Shown piece by piece: positions 22,901-35,915 of a DNA stretch of 64,000 nt. The stretch's first letter is position 1. Every line of letters starts with the position of its first letter. Made by a program: the position numbers and the translations under genes. Source of the DNA: Blasia pusilla (lineage: Eukaryota; Marchantiophyta; Marchantiopsida; Blasiales); the NCBI GenBank assembly GCA_050084515.1, contig CM114271.1, positions 21,514,001-21,578,000 on the forward strand, written 5' to 3'. The notes beneath the pieces were generated by a model. The model had not been told where the DNA came from. It did no database searches and saw only the letters and a list, made by a program, of their open reading frames with translations.

Positions 22901-23187
22901 TGGTAATGTTATGTTTGGGTAGGACATGGCAACTTCAAGCACCATACACGAGAGCAAAGATTCAAACACCAGCATTTTTCATAGCTGGGTCGAAGGACAT
23001 TGTTTGGCATGTTGCAGGAACAAGAAAATATGTTGAAGATGGGGGCTTGAAGTACTTTGTGCCATCTTTAAGGGGTCATGTGGTTCTTGACTGCGGCCAC
23101 TTCATCCAACAAGAGAAGGCTGAAGAGGTGAATCAGCTGCTGATTAAGTTCCTGCAGCAGGAGCTTCAGCCTAAATCCAGGCTCTAG
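19911..23187 (+). CDS. Soluble epoxide hydrolase (alpha/beta hydrolase fold)
   Basis: Five exons are supported by phase: exon 1 to 20010 (start uncertain), 20817–21028, 21521–21703, 22287–22528 and 22923–23187. Exon 1 contains 'FIKTNGINMHIAEAGTG'. Exon 2 has the oxyanion-hole motif 'LVHGFPDFWYTWR' and 'APDVRGFGETDGP'. Exon 3 has the nucleophile motif 'VVGHDWGAEAAW' (Asp). Exon 5 has the charge-relay acid in 'IAGSKDIVW' and the general base His in 'DCGHFIQQEKAEEV'. Cap-domain tyrosines are in 'LNNYVRAFEKSG' and 'PLNVYRN'. These enzymes add water to epoxides, including fatty-acid epoxides in cutin and defence pathways, usually in cytosol or peroxisome. The total of ~330 residues fits plant enzymes. 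No good ATG opens exon 1: an in-frame TAA lies just before 19911, so the start is either the ATG inside exon 1 or in an upstream exon. Confidence 0.88.
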
Positions 23188-26100
23188 TGGTTGAGTTTAG
23201 CCTACTAACTTACTAAATTTACTTACTAGTCTTTCTTGTTAGCGGCCTTCTAGTCGGAGTAGTTAGGGCTTCCTTAACCTATCTCTAAATTGGTGTGTTT
23301 CCTTACTAAAGAAAGGTCTACACCTAAGAGGTTTTAAGCTAACCCTCTTGGCGTGTTTAGGTTGAGATTCAGCTCACATAATGTCTTCCTTTACTTGTAG
23401 TATACAACCTACAACATCAAAGGTATTGGTTTCTCTTCTCATAGAAGCTTGGCCAAACCTCTCCTTCCTGATCTGTCATGTTTATTCTCCTCTCTACTCT
23501 TTCCATTGTGTTCCATGAAACAGAGTGTCCTCTCTCGCAGTTCCGATAACTTATATATACTTCGAGGCCTTATGTTGTAGCTAGATTTGTGCTTTCTATT
23601 GTCGCAATACTTTATTACATATTCATTTGAGTGCCTTGTCTTCACCGTAGGTAGCTATAGACATCTACATGTCACTTTGCACCTAACTATGGCTTCTTAA
23701 TTATCCAACTTAGTGAGAGACAAGGGATGATTAAAAATGGTGAGATTAAAAACTCAAAAAATGGTGATAGAGGAAGCTTTAGCCCACTTTTTTTCCAATA
23801 ACATAAACTTGGAGCAAGATATCTAGCCCGCAACACAAGTTTGCACATAGCGAGATCACATAAGCTAATCTTGGGACAAGAGGTTGTTCCTATGAGAGCA
23901 CATTATGTTGCACATATGTGGTGGACAAAATCAAAGAAAGATGAACATACCATATAATTTAGAGAGCTCCATCACCTTCCTCAAAAGTTATTTTCCTCGG
24001 CCAAAATGTAATAATAGGGTTCCAAACTTCCAAGGAGTCGTCATTATAAAAGGATCAAATTTGGGAGATAAGGAATTTTTAAGGGAAGCAGTCCATAAGG
24101 GGATTGACACTCAAATGGTTTGCAATTGTCATGTGATGAAACTTTCATGCATTTTACAATTCACAAGTTGAACTTTCACTATTCACTAGTTTTTGTTGTG
24201 TGAGAGTTGATAGTATTGTCCAATAGAGGCCCTAAACTAGAATCTATTATGTGGTGCACTTGGTATATCAAAGGCTGGTGTTAAACATGCCATATTGTAA
24301 ATCACACAATTCCTTATGGAATAGTATATAAACACGTGTTAGGTGTGGTATTTTGGATCGAATGTGAGTATGTATACGATATTAGTGTATTTTGTATAGA
24401 AATGTTCATATGCATGACAAAGAAGAGAACTGTTGAGAAAAAACTAAAGAGTACAACAGTATAGATTACTACTATATTTCAGAAAGTTTTACAAGTGCAA
24501 ACATTCGCAATTCAATGGCTATATGGATGTAAGTTAGTCGCAACATAGTCTTACAATTGTGATTTCAATCCACACTCTGTGACTACGTCTCGGCTCTGAA
24601 GTTTCGTTTTATTACTCTTGTAAGACAATTGCAACGACTTGCAAATCATTTGCCGACCATTGACACTTGGCTCCAAAAAAGAGTTTGACCTGCGAGTTTG
24701 GGTAGTCACGAATGAGTTGCGAAAATTCAGTCACAACATAGTCGCAAATCAGTGGTTTTCTACACTTGCAAACGAGTTGGTTTTTGCTCATTTTTTCTCT
24801 GATTGGACTCACTTTTGGGTCTATGAAACACATTTTCAAGGGATATTTCGCTCCTTCGAATTATTTTTTAAGGATGAATTTTTTTCCCTCCTTCATTTCA
24901 AGAATTGTGGAACAAAAACATGGAAGACAATGAACTTCACTCATCAATATGTCCCTAAACGTTAAGAGAAAAATCCCACCCAAATAAAATTAGAGTCGTT
25001 ATGCTATAGAAAAAAAGTAGTTGTAAAGTGAGGAGCACAATCTTGGAAAGTTAGGAGAAAAATAAAAAAATAGAGGAGATTGGAGGCAGAATTGGAATTC
25101 ATGGCCAATAATTAATTTGAATTATGAGACTCAAAAGGAAGTCTCAATTTGGGTGTTTTGACATTTGCAAAGTAGTCACAAGTTGCAGCATAATTGCGAG
25201 TCTCAGTGCTCGCGCTTTGCCACTTCATGGCGATTGTTACTCGCAATGTTATATATGGCTACCTCGTAGTTGTCTTGCGACTGCTATGACTCACAAAACA
25301 ACCAAGAGTTGCAAGTTGCATATCAGTCACATATTAGTGGCAAGTTAGTCATAAGCTACTTGCACGAACCACACTTGCAAATTTCATTTGCAAGACAGTC
25401 ACGAAAGTAGCCATAAAGTTGATAACTGGACTCGAAAATCTGCCACAACCAAAAGACAATCCCTTGTAGTGTATGACCTTGAGTTGCATGAATATCTCTC
25501 AAAGGACAAGAAGCCATAAGCCATCAGTTTCAGTTCTCAAGGGTATTTTTGTGCTAGCTAAAGTGTAAAGGTCTTTGAAAAATATTTCAATATAGTATTT
25601 TGATAGTTCCTACCTTTCTTTTGAATTGGACATCTTTGATTGTATTATGATGATCATTTGGAAGTAGCCTTTGGGCATTCCAATGTTTGTATGACAAAGA
25701 CAATCTATATAAATTTCATTTTCTTAACTTTCTTATGGTCACATCTAGTTAAGATTTCATTCAAATGTATATACGAAAGAAATCATGTTATGATGTATGG
25801 TTAATTTTCTTTGGTTGATTTCTATCATGGTTAGGTGGAATCCCATGGAATTTATTTGTATTGCAAAAAAATAGCCTATTAAGAAAATAAAATTGAATTC
25901 TTTTCTAATTGAGATGTAATGAAGATAAGATAGACATACCAAAGAAATAAAAAACACAATCAACTTAGAAATTTGCGGAATCACAAACACATGGATTCCA
26001 ATCATGGCATTAAAGGAACATCAAAATCTCTTGATATTTGGGTTATACAAACGATGCAATATCATACAAAATTTAAGACCATTGTCTATTTCTACGTTTT

Positions 26101-27993
26101 AAATTAATAGATTGAAAATATTTTTAAAATATTCCTAAATGTTACCATAAATATTAAAACCTTGAATTAGTTTATACATGTACAAGAAATGTGTAAGTCC
26201 AATCCAAGAAGAAAAATATGAGATTCCGATGCATGAATCTGAATTGTGGGCTTTTAAAGGAACACAAGAAATTTATATGTACCTCTTATACTATGGCAAT
26301 TGCAAATCCAATGAAGATAATGTACGATATATGCTCCAGATCCTTTTGAAACAATAATTCCAAAATCCTCCTTACCTAGAAACGTGGTTGAAGTCCAAAA
26401 ATGAATTTTATATCTTTACATTTCCCACATTCCCTAATAATGGAAAAAAGTATCAAAAAAGCAAAAAAATCCCCTTCAATTTCATATTCTCTCATCTATA
26501 TAATTAAAAGAAGACGGGTTTTAAAAACACTACTCAGGTGTCGACACATGTCCTCTAAGGGCTCTTATGATGTCGAAACATGTCACTTTGAGAGAGGGAG
26601 TTGAATTGAGGAGAGATAATAAAGAAAATTAAGTATGAAGGATTGAAATCCAGATGCCCGTGCATAGCACGAGCACTTAGAGCATTTGTTATTTAGTAAA
26701 AAAACTAAGTAACAAACTGGTATCAAAACATAATCTCCATACATAATAAACTAATGAAAGAGTAGATGAAGACTAAGTATGTATGATTGTTCTATAGAAT
26801 GGAAAATCACGAAGATTTACATATTGATCATGAATACACCCTTTTATGAGAAGATTCATTGGCTATTTTTGTGTACATCATGATCACATGTGTATGCATG
26901 CAATGAGGAAAAGAAGTGAAAATATTGAAGGGTTAGTTATCTTGTGAAGCTATGAAGGATTGAAATTCAACCCTTGATATTTTTTTTACCGTTGAAAAAT
27001 TAGGAAAATAAAAGGAAATTTCACAATTCTCCTCAATGGGCACGACCTCTACTACAAGGTATAATGGGAAGAAATTTTTTACGCTTTATATGATGGATAG
27101 TTCATCATCCAGCATACAAGCTCTATTCTCAAATGAATTTCACTAAATACAACTTCACTAGAATGATGATGTAATCAATACATCAATAATAATAATATGA
27201 TGTTTTTTCTTTATGACATGTATTGACCTTTTCAATGTGTGCATATGGAGAGATTCATACAACAAATAATAATGAACTGAAAGCCGTCAAGATTTTTTTA
27301 AATCCAAATTTCTCAATGAATATGGAAACACAATTATGTCACACTAGTTGTAGTCAAGCAAGAGTAGATGGTGCAACCCAATTCAAGGGATATATGTATA
27401 TACTTAGGGATTGAGAGGATAGGAGTAACCTATTGGTCTCCATTGGTGACCTATGTCTATATGTCATCCTTTTGGGGGAATTCTTAGAACCCTCTCGGAG
27501 GTTTCCTGATTGGTTAATCAATAACTTGTTGTACACGTTTGGAGTGGCTTTTGGGCTTACATCACTTTCTTGGAGCAATATTGGGGTCTTGGACAGGGTT
27601 ATACACCTAGGCAAGGCTTGGGAAGGCTAGACTTTCTATATATGAGCCTTTCAAGCACATGCCAAGGGAGGGTGTTGTGGATGTTACATTAGACATGGAC
27701 TTCCTTACATTTAGGAAGGGTTTAGCTTGATTGTTATTGAGAAACTTAGAGAGGGGTGTGTTTCCCAATGGAGTTTTACTATAGAAAGATTTGAGTTATC
27801 TAAGAATTCATTGCGTGCGCTATTATAGATGTTTGTGTATATTTATGGTCATTGGAAATTATGAAAATTGTTGCATGTTTGAATGTGAAATGCCATCTTA
27901 ATAGGTAAGAATGTTCTTAGAGGGAAATTTGAGATGTTGGGCGAAATATAAGTGTGAATGGCTAGCAAGAAAGGGGTTGGCCTAAATAGTTTT
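23188..27993. other. AT-rich gene-free stretch
   Basis: No coding similarity or splice-consistent gene was seen. The sequence is rich in A/T with many short homopolymer runs. Apart from one Helitron-like element (26495–26680), listed separately, no structure was recognised. Confidence 0.5.
26495..26680 (+). mobile_element. Short Helitron-like non-autonomous element (copy 1)
   Basis: It starts TCTATATAATTA and ends with a GC-rich near-palindrome (cccgtgcatagcacgagc) followed by CTTAG. Two other elements in this window (41633–41887 and 47913–48132) have the same TCTATATTA start and the cccgtgca-type 3' end. Helitrons begin with TC and end with a short hairpin followed by CTRR; the last four bases here (TTAG) fit only loosely. 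No coding capacity. Confidence 0.5.
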
Positions 27994-28540
27994 TGTGCGC
28001 ATAGCAACATTCACATTGCTACACAACATACATCGTTGTCATCAAACATACACACAAACACACATGATCTCATGATAATTCTTGGTATTCAAACATCGAG
28101 ACAATAAGTACCAAAATATCTCCAATCATCCCCCTAGCTAGTGGTTAGGTCCCTAAAACTCCAAATAGTCACATTTCCCTACCTACCATGATATACATCT
28201 TTAGGACGCTAAGAGCAAAAAAGTTCGGTGCTTATGTGGCCCCATAGTTAGTCGCCTTCTTGTCATCCATGTCATAGTTTCAAGTCGGAATTTATAACTA
28301 CCTACTCTATGTACATATGGGACACATCCATCATCCGCGAGAAATCCTAATGAGAAGTGGCGTCAGACATACCATATCCGACCCTCTCGAACATCCATCA
28401 TAGACTATTATAGTGGCTTCACCATGGGCAAAACCACACAACATACAACGTAAACTTGTAGGACCTATTGCTAAGCTCGAATCAACTGTACCGTCGATGT
28501 TAGGAAGGTAACTTGGTGCATAGTTACGCACATGACCCAA
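27994..28540 (-). mobile_element. 3' fragment of the PHD-bearing retroelement (copy B)
   Basis: It consists of a 131-bp LTR (27994–28124), a polypurine tract with a change (agctaggggga, 28125–28142), conserved 3' non-coding sequence parallel to 4913–5080, and the PHD-like segment (28447–28313) preceded by 'GHVRNYAPSYLPNIDGTVD'. The match to copy A stops near 28535. It is a 5'-truncated relic that shows this family is dispersed. Confidence 0.78.
28313..28447 (-). pseudogene. PHD-finger-like segment of copy B
   Basis: The translation shows CMLC, 'VYDGCSRGSDMVCL', 'ISRG', an in-frame TGA and WMCPIC. It keeps the first CxxC, the fourth Cys and the last CxxC, but has lost the third Cys (Tyr) and the zinc-binding His (WH to SD). 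The TGA occupies the same site as in copy A. Confidence 0.7.
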
Positions 28541-29380
28541 TTAGGGCTTGGCAACTTCTCGGCTACCTACGAAATGTCCCATCGATTGAGTCTTTAGGAC
28601 TTAATCTAAGTGTTCCTCTTGCAAAGCTCAAAGTTGAGAGTGCTTCAAGATAAAGCAAGGTGAAGTGGAGGATAAGCATAACAAAGTAGTATCATAGCAA
28701 ACCACTAAATAGGCCAAAGTTAGTGAGCAATTTTGTCAACAGCGATCGACATGGCCCCAAACGCGAGCCTAAGTATGGAGACAAGCCGTATAAGGGTAGG
28801 AAAAAGATCATGGATCTCGAACCGCCTCGGCTAGGGGAAGATCCAAGGGATGTGGAAAATGAGCCTACTAGGCCGACCCGATCTTCCATAAGACTTTGAC
28901 GATATATATGAACTCAACGAGTTACTCGATCATAATAAACGTTTGGGGGACGAAATGCCGATCACCAACAACTCCCCATCCAAGACTCTTGGCCACTAGT
29001 TGGAGCAACTAGACCAAATGGATAAACCCAAGGAGTCATTTTTAATGAAGAAGAAGGTAGCAAGGACGCTCGGAGGAAGGTCATGTGGGTTCAATCGCCC
29101 GCAAGTTTTAGAGAACCATCTCTGAGACATTGAAGAAACAATCGCAACCCCTAATCAAAAATCATTTGATATCCTGTCTGTCTAGGTTATGATTTTTGGG
29201 GCAATTTTAGGGAAAAGAGATTTTTCCACGAAGAAAGAAAGAGATAGCTTTCAAGCCATTTTTTCCATTCCGAGCCTTTATCTCACTTGTCTTGCTAAGG
29301 TTTGGTTGGAGCTTGGGAGTTAGATTTCGGATTCCCTCATACCAGAAGGTGGATGTGGCTTGATATTAGGATATAGATTC
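28541..29380. other. Unassigned sequence
   Basis: A minus-strand open frame at 28889–28692 and several other short frames have no recognisable motif. The sequence may belong to an older element, but no domain supports this. Confidence 0.35.
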
Positions 29381-29677
29381 TGTAGAAAATTGCTAAAGAA
29401 GCATAACTGGTGGGAAACGGCTCTCACACTCACACACCACCGTGGAGAACAAAATTTTGCAATGAGAGAATCAATGGAGGCTGGTCCCCTTCTCAATTAT
29501 GTAGGGTATATACAAGCAACCCTAACCCTAATCTTAACCATAGTTTCAAGTAAGACTAACTGTGATTAACTAACCCTAGTTAAGATAATCACACTTAACT
29601 CACTAACCAAAATTAAGCTTCCCTACTTCGTGTGAGTAGCAAATGTAGCAGTTCATGTGTCTCATGAGCTTGTCTCA
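29381..29677 (-). repeat. 3' LTR of the iMet-primed element
   Basis: It begins TGTAGAAAATTGC and matches 31765–32067 base by base with scattered substitutions, including the blocks 'cataactggtgggaaac' and 'aaccctaaccctaatctta'. The first bases are mutated from TGTGG to TGTAG. Confidence 0.75.
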
Positions 29678-31753
29678 CTAGAAGGAAACATATCCATTGC
29701 TACTAAAATATGAAACTATATTTAGTGCATATATACAATATACAATTATTGCGATTGTTTAGTGCCTAGTTGCAAAGGACGAGTCATGTAGATCACTAGT
29801 CGCAATGAGTCCACGATGGCATAATGACGTGGTTGTTGACTTGGCTAGTTTTTCTCTAGTGTTTTTGGACGTGGAAAGTGTCCTGTCATACTACATGTGA
29901 CGTGGTAATATTGTAAGGATGACATGGCTCATAGAAGGAAAGATCCACGTCATCTTATGAATGACTACATCTAGTCATTATAATCCCCTAAAAAAGTATT
30001 GCCACAAAGAAAATGCACTAAATTTAGTATAGATATGTTCATTTAAGCATGTTATGTTCTAACATGTGGCATGTTTTTCGTTATAGTTGTTATTTGACTA
30101 CACGTAGTGCATGATATTAACTAGAAGTAGTATCATGTAGAGTACTAGTTTTGGTACTTTTAGAGTGCTATATCGGTAGTCCGCATTCATGTACTATATA
30201 TAGTTTTATTCTTCTCATAGTGCTCATTTGTGTACTAAAAGGTTTTTTTATAATTTTTGGTTGATTATTAAGACTCATATTGAAGCTATTGTTTTCACCT
30301 CTCCAGGGAGCTAGATCCCATAATTGAATGATATATTTCTTAGGTACACATTTTAAAACATTAGAAACACATGTTAAGTAAGGGTACTTATAACTCATTT
30401 ATTCTAGAACCAATGATAGAGATAATGCAAGCATTGTTCAAACTCCATATGTAACACAATAGAAGCAGACATGGAATGAGAGTTCATAATCTCATTTACG
30501 TTGAAGTTGTCATACTCCTACAAACTATTCATACCATCAATACAAAAAGATTGGGTAACAAAAGAAACTCCACTTCTCTGGAGTTTGTTCAAGGTACTGA
30601 TTTTAAATGCATCAATAGAGTGGCAGCTCCGTGCAACACATCATCCACTCAGAATACTGAATACATTAACTTCAAACTCCATATTTAGCACAATGGAAAG
30701 GAGAGAAACAAAGGAAGCATCCAGATTAAAAAAACACAAGTCAATATGATAAGAAAATGCAAGAAAATAGGATTCTGATCACCAACTCCAACAAAATAGG
30801 AGTTTTAGATTTTAGTATTAAAAAAAAAATTTCTTGCAACCTATTCCAATGGGAAAAAAAAATCCATTCATAATAGTCACAATTGGTTGTGCTTGTATAA
30901 GATATGGTCACCTATTCCAATGGAATCTCTTTCTTCAATAACCTCTTAGGCCATAAGACTTGAGACCCAACAAATTGGTTCAAGAACAATTGTGGGGGGT
31001 CATCATCACGGTTTGGAAATGGCAGTTCAACACCGCCATTCAAAATTACCTTGATATCAACCCTCATAAATCCAAATGGGATTGCTTCCCATGGATCATA
31101 TCTCGACCTGCAAGACCTGATACATATCCTGCTCCCACAGATTGGCGTGTGTTTTTGTTTTGCTTCATCAAGACATAATCACCTATCACAAGTTGATACA
31201 AACACAGCCGAAGACCATGAGTATAACGTGTTCACTTGGAATGATAAATCCAAGAATATACGTTCTACACATGCATGAAACAAAAGAGAATGCATCACTA
31301 ACACAACCACAAGAGTTACCTTCAAAATACTCCAACCAATGTTAGGAATGTTGGAAGAAAAGATAGGATGTGCTTGGCTGGTCTACAATGTATACATGAA
31401 CATGGTCAAACACTTTAGTTGTTCCAATTGAAGTTTGAATGCAATATAAGAGGATTCGGTGAAAAGAAGAGGGAAGAAGATAGAAGGGAAAAAAGATTGA
31501 TGGACCAAGTCTGAAACTTACAGCCAATTTCTCTTTCTTCACCACTCGAGACTCCTTCTTCTTCTTTGGAAACCCTTACTTTGGTTGAATGTGATGTTTA
31601 CCATCTTGCTTGTTTTGTTCTTCTCTATTTCACCTGAAATCTACACCCACTAAGCTTTGTACAAAATTTCCCTCTCCCAAACTGAAATTGTGTCTTCTCT
31701 TGCCTCTCTTCTCTCCTCAAACACCAAAAATTTCAAGTGATGTTCTCCTATTG

Positions 31754-31764
31754 TTCTGATACCA
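31754..31764 (-). promoter_or_regulatory. Primer-binding site (initiator tRNA-Met type)
   Basis: The minus strand reads TGGTATCAGAA immediately downstream of the LTR end CCACA. Family knowledge: LTR elements prime minus-strand DNA synthesis from a tRNA, most often tRNA-iMet in plants. Confidence 0.75.
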
Positions 31765-32067
31765 TGTGGAAAACTGCTAAAAAAACATAACTGGTGGGAA
31801 ACAGCTCTCACACTCACACACCACCATGGAGAACGAAATTTTGCAATGAGAGAATGAGTGGAGGCTGATCCCCTTCTCAATTATATAGGGTATGTACAAG
31901 CAACCCTAACCCTAATCTTATCCATGGTCTCAAGTTAGACTAATTGTGATTAACTAACCCTAGTTAAGATAATCGCGCCTAACTAACTAACCAAGATTAA
32001 ACTTCCCTACTTTGTGTGAGTACCAAATGTAGTAGTTTAGGTATCTCATGAACTTATCTGTAACTCA
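31765..32067 (-). repeat. 5' LTR of the iMet-primed element
   Basis: On the plus strand it starts TGTGGAAAACTGC and ends near TGTAACTCA. It matches the repeat at 29381–29677. Confidence 0.75.
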
Positions 32068-33489
32068 ATCTTCAATAGATCTGAGAGTGGATTTGGTCAT
32101 ATGAGCTATTTTTTCCTCGATTTTGTAATGTTTAGTGTATAGATGTGATGAGCAATATATATGTGCACGACAAAGAAAGCAACGTCTATCAAATCTAGTT
32201 ATGCATAAGAACATACTTACCTTAGTCACTTAGTGTTAACTCCATTTCAACTAAAGGAATGAGTAATATCTATTTGTCATTATTCTTACATATATGTTTA
32301 CCTTATGGATTACCTTCATAATTTATGCTTGAAGATTGATGCACCAATTATGATTTTACTTACAAAATTTTACTTACTTATGAGGCTCTTACAAAATATG
32401 AACACGGTTGAAGGAACAAGAAATGATACTTAATTGGTGATTTATGGATTTATGTTACCTAGGATAGATATTAAAATCATAACAAAGACGAACATTGGAG
32501 ATCTAATTTTCATCCCATGTATTCCATTTACAACATGTGATTCAAATGCAACTTTCAATTTACAAATACAAACTTCAATTTCTTGTTTATCCAAATTTGG
32601 CTACTAATACTAATAAGTCTCAAGGTGAAGCTTTTTAAAAAGTTGGAATTTACTTTCCTATCTTTATATTTTCTCATACCCAATTGGTATATATGGCATT
32701 ATCTACAATAGCATGGAGAATTTTTAATGTAGATTTTTAATGGCAGTAAAGTGCATTCAATAATAAGATAACTACACATATTATATGTTATGTATATTAA
32801 CATGTTATATGTACAAAGAGATCATTAAATAAAAAATAATTTTTAAACTATTTTATGCAATAAAAATATTTTTAAAGAAAACATCGTAAAGGTCATTTAT
32901 TTAGTAGCTAGTGTGCTCTAATGGTATGTTCTAGATCATTGTATTCATAAAAGAAAAATATAGAAGGAACAAGGCTGCACGCAGACTTGTCTCCGTCCCT
33001 AGCTAGGACGGACATGTTTGTACAGGCGCGGGTACCCGCGGCCCATACCTAAGCCCACCCGTCCCGTAACATACACCTGGGCTCGGCCAACCCACATACA
33101 ATCTAAGAATCCCTTGCCTGTTTTGTAGTCTTCACTGCATGGGCGATAGGCCCATGCAGGCTCCAACCCATGGAGGGCAGACTTTGGCATGCAGTGTCGT
33201 GCACCTACTCCTCTTGAATGTCAATCTCAAATGTTGCGGAAGCATATGTTTGGTAGGTCACATTTACTCTACTGACCTACATCCAAACACACTCTAATTA
33301 GTCTTGGTTTGAGTCAACCAACCTTTAAACTTCCCGAGTTCTCAACTCAAGCTATTCATCAAGCTCAACAGGTCCTAACTTGCAAAAATTTTTTGGATAG
33401 TCTTGACACTTAAAACCGCGTTTGTATGTCAAGCGGTCCTAAATTTCCAATGGACTTTGCATGAGTTCCTAACCGAGACCCATGAATTG
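32068..33489. other. AT-rich gene-free stretch
   Basis: No gene, RNA or repeat was recognised. A short GC-richer patch at 33000–33190 has open frames without recognisable motifs. Confidence 0.45.
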
Positions 33490-34060
33490 AGTCTCGAGTT
33501 CGATTCCCTCCCTTGGACTTGGCTTGGTGTTCGCACTCCAACGCTAACCTCCAAATTCATTTGGTGCCCTTAGTTCGCCCCGTGACTCCCCAAAGTGGAG
33601 TTCAAGTCCCAAGCACCCTTTGGAGACACCCTTTCTTTCCCTTACCTTTAGGAAAGTACTCTCGGGCTGCTCATTTTGGCCCTCAGCCCAACTATCCTTC
33701 CGATAGTTTTTGGACAATTTCTTTTGTGTATTGGAATAGGCTTTTCACAAGCTTTCCAACATCTTTTTACTCGTTCCCAATGCATCTCGGTTTTGGCCGT
33801 CATGACCTAAAACACAATAAAACCCCAAACGCTAGTCAAGTTCCAAGTCCGATTCTCATCCTCTTTGGTAACCCAGCCTTCTTAGTCTCAACTCCTCTCA
33901 AGTCTTGGCTCATGTTTTCTCCAGGTTTCCTGATTCACGAGCATTAACACATGAAACACTCTACCTTACTCTTGTATCACATCTTATGTCTCCTTCAAGA
34001 GACCTCTCCAACGTGCATCCATCCTAGTGTGAGCCTATTCGAGTCATAATGTTTCACATC
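33490..34060 (+). repeat. Dispersed repeat, left arm of an inverted pair
   Basis: The sequence from 'ggacttggcttggtgt.cgca' through 'gcatccatcctagt' is found in reverse complement at 42960–43550, with many point differences. A plus-strand frame of 144 codons lies in it but no domain is recognised, and the other copy is interrupted. It is probably part of an old repeat family. Confidence 0.75.
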
Positions 34061-35332
34061 GGCGCACATTTGGTTTTGAGGGTGGTGACATGCCGAGGGT
34101 GTGCCGCATCCCACCCTCTACAAGCCCTGCGCGGATTAATGGCCTCAATGCGGGCTCAGGCTTGGTCGATTCTTGGCCACCTCCCTTAGTCTAAGCTCAC
34201 ACATGTTCCCATGTCTTGAGCTTGCACGGACCATCGGCGGACCGAAAAAACCCGGGCAGGGACCAATTCGGCATAGTTCGTTTCCGTGCAACCTCTGAAG
34301 GAAGTTATATTTCCTTTGGTTTGTAGTTAAATTTCCATTAAATTTATTTATTTAAAAGTATATTTAAAAATTAAAATTTTTATCATATTATTTAAATTAG
34401 GAGCTCATAAACTATAAATAAAATTTTTTAACATGAAATTTTCTATTTTTTATTAAGATATTATTCCCAATTTTTTTAAATGATTCTTTTGTAAACCACA
34501 TGCTATTTCAATCCTAATTTGATAGAAAAGTATAAAGAAATTAGAGATCCATCTTCTTCACCACGTCCTTACTAGGAATGATCTCTTCGTCACCCAATCC
34601 CTTATGAATAAAGAGTCCTAATTAGACATCAAATTGCAAAATGTTTTTAAGGGTACAATAGAAAATGGATAAAAATCCAAGTCTTATTTATCAGATCATA
34701 GATTGGCATATATCTTAGAGTTCCTTGGGAACAAGGATTCCTCATTGGCATATCAAAATGCAAGGACTTCATCGACAAGGAAAGTAGAATCCGCGCATAT
34801 TTCTTATATGTCAAACGACATATCCATTTTGCAATTGTAATCTACTATGGATGTGAATACGGAGTCACAATTGAGCAACCAAAATGCAAGTACATAGTCA
34901 ACAATGAAATGATATTGCACAAACTCCAAGCATTGATTACAACATTTTAGAGATTGTGGCCAGGAAAGTTGTTTTATAAGACCATGAAAGAAGAAAGAAA
35001 GAAAGAAAACAAGATGAGAGAAGAGTAGGAATAAAATAGCAACAACATCATGTATTCATTTAATTAGCTCGGCCAAAGAAAGCTTTCTTGAATCAACCAG
35101 ATGCATTTCATGAGGTTGATTCAAGATATTTTATCTCTACTTGATTCAATTGGCTAGGGCAAGGCAATGAGAGAAGAGGGTTGTAGATCTTAGAAAGCAT
35201 GAGAATGCAATAGTACTGAGCGCATTCAATTTTCCCATTAGTGAGGAAGATAGTGGAATTTACTAGCAGAACCAATTAAATAGCCCTAGTTGTACTCGAC
35301 AAAATTGGTGAGGAAGGTAATGGAATTTACTA
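34061..35332. other. Gene-free stretch with an old local duplication next to the solo LTR
   Basis: No coding similarity. Near its end, 'tggaatttactagcagaaccaa' (35250–35300) is repeated by the flanks of the solo LTR at 35333, showing a tandem duplication that existed before the LTR inserted. Confidence 0.5.
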
Positions 35333-35915
35333 TGTCACATCTTAGTGGCCGATAGGCATAGATCTATCGTGGTGACGGTGTAGAGAGCCATGGGACTGTC
35401 GTGAGTGTAACTTCGTCCCGAGATGTCGGATGAGGTTGGCAACATGTGTGTTGCATCGGCAACGTCGTTTATGGCGATGTCCCTAGTTTTCTCTTAGTCC
35501 ATCAAGTGACCAATTGACCGAGTCAACGGTCATCTGGTAACCTGTGCACGCAGGTTACCGTTATGAGGGCTATTTTTGGGTATAAGAGTGAGAGAGATGG
35601 CTTTCTCAAGCCATCTTTCTCATGTTGAGCCTTAGGAGCACCTCTCTTGCATGTAGGTGTGTGGGTGTGTAGGAACTAGGGTGCTAGCGTCCGTATTCCC
35701 TCATAGTGGAGGGTGGATGTGGTTCGATATACCAATGTAGATTCATAAGTGGAGTTTTAGGCCGGGTGAGCCGTTTCTACTACTCTGATTTTTGTTGTGG
35801 GGTCTCGATGTATATGTGTGATTTTGCTTTGTTTATGGTTAGATCGACCCGTATGTTGGGAAGATCGGTGTTGTGTGGTGTGTAGATGTGACCAGCGATG
35901 TGTACGTGCACGACA
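35333..35915 (+). mobile_element. Solo LTR (583 bp) with 4-bp target duplication
   Basis: The element runs from TGTCACATCTTAG to GTGCACGACA. It is flanked by ACTA on both sides (35329–35332 and 35916–35919). The empty-site sequence 'ggaatttactagcagaacc' is present in the neighbouring tandem duplicate at ~35260, which confirms the insertion point. It is the cleanest member of the long-LTR family (1211, 9244) and fixes its boundaries. A solo LTR results from recombination between the two LTRs of a full element. Confidence 0.88.

Larger units (their letters stand above)
29381..32067 (-). mobile_element. LTR-flanked element with tRNA-iMet type primer site, no coding domains
   Basis: Two direct repeats of about 300 bp (29381–29677 and 31765–32067) flank ~2.1 kb. 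Next to the right-hand repeat, at 31754–31764, the minus strand reads TGGTATCAGAA directly after the repeat's terminal CCACA; this matches the usual primer-binding site for initiator tRNA-Met (TGGTATCAGAGC). The element therefore runs on the minus strand with its 5' LTR at 32067–31765. The interior contains no recognisable gag or pol, so it is either a large non-autonomous (LARD-like) element or heavily decayed. Confidence 0.7.

Noticed and set aside
29515-29535. Telomere-like ccctaaccctaa in 29.5 kb and again at 31.9 kb
   Set aside because: Only two units each, located at the same place in two LTR copies; part of the LTR sequence and not an interstitial telomere array.
33513-33947. Plus-strand frame of 144 codons in the dispersed repeat
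   Set aside because: The inverted copy at 43 kb is interrupted at several places and no domain is seen, so coding is not supported.
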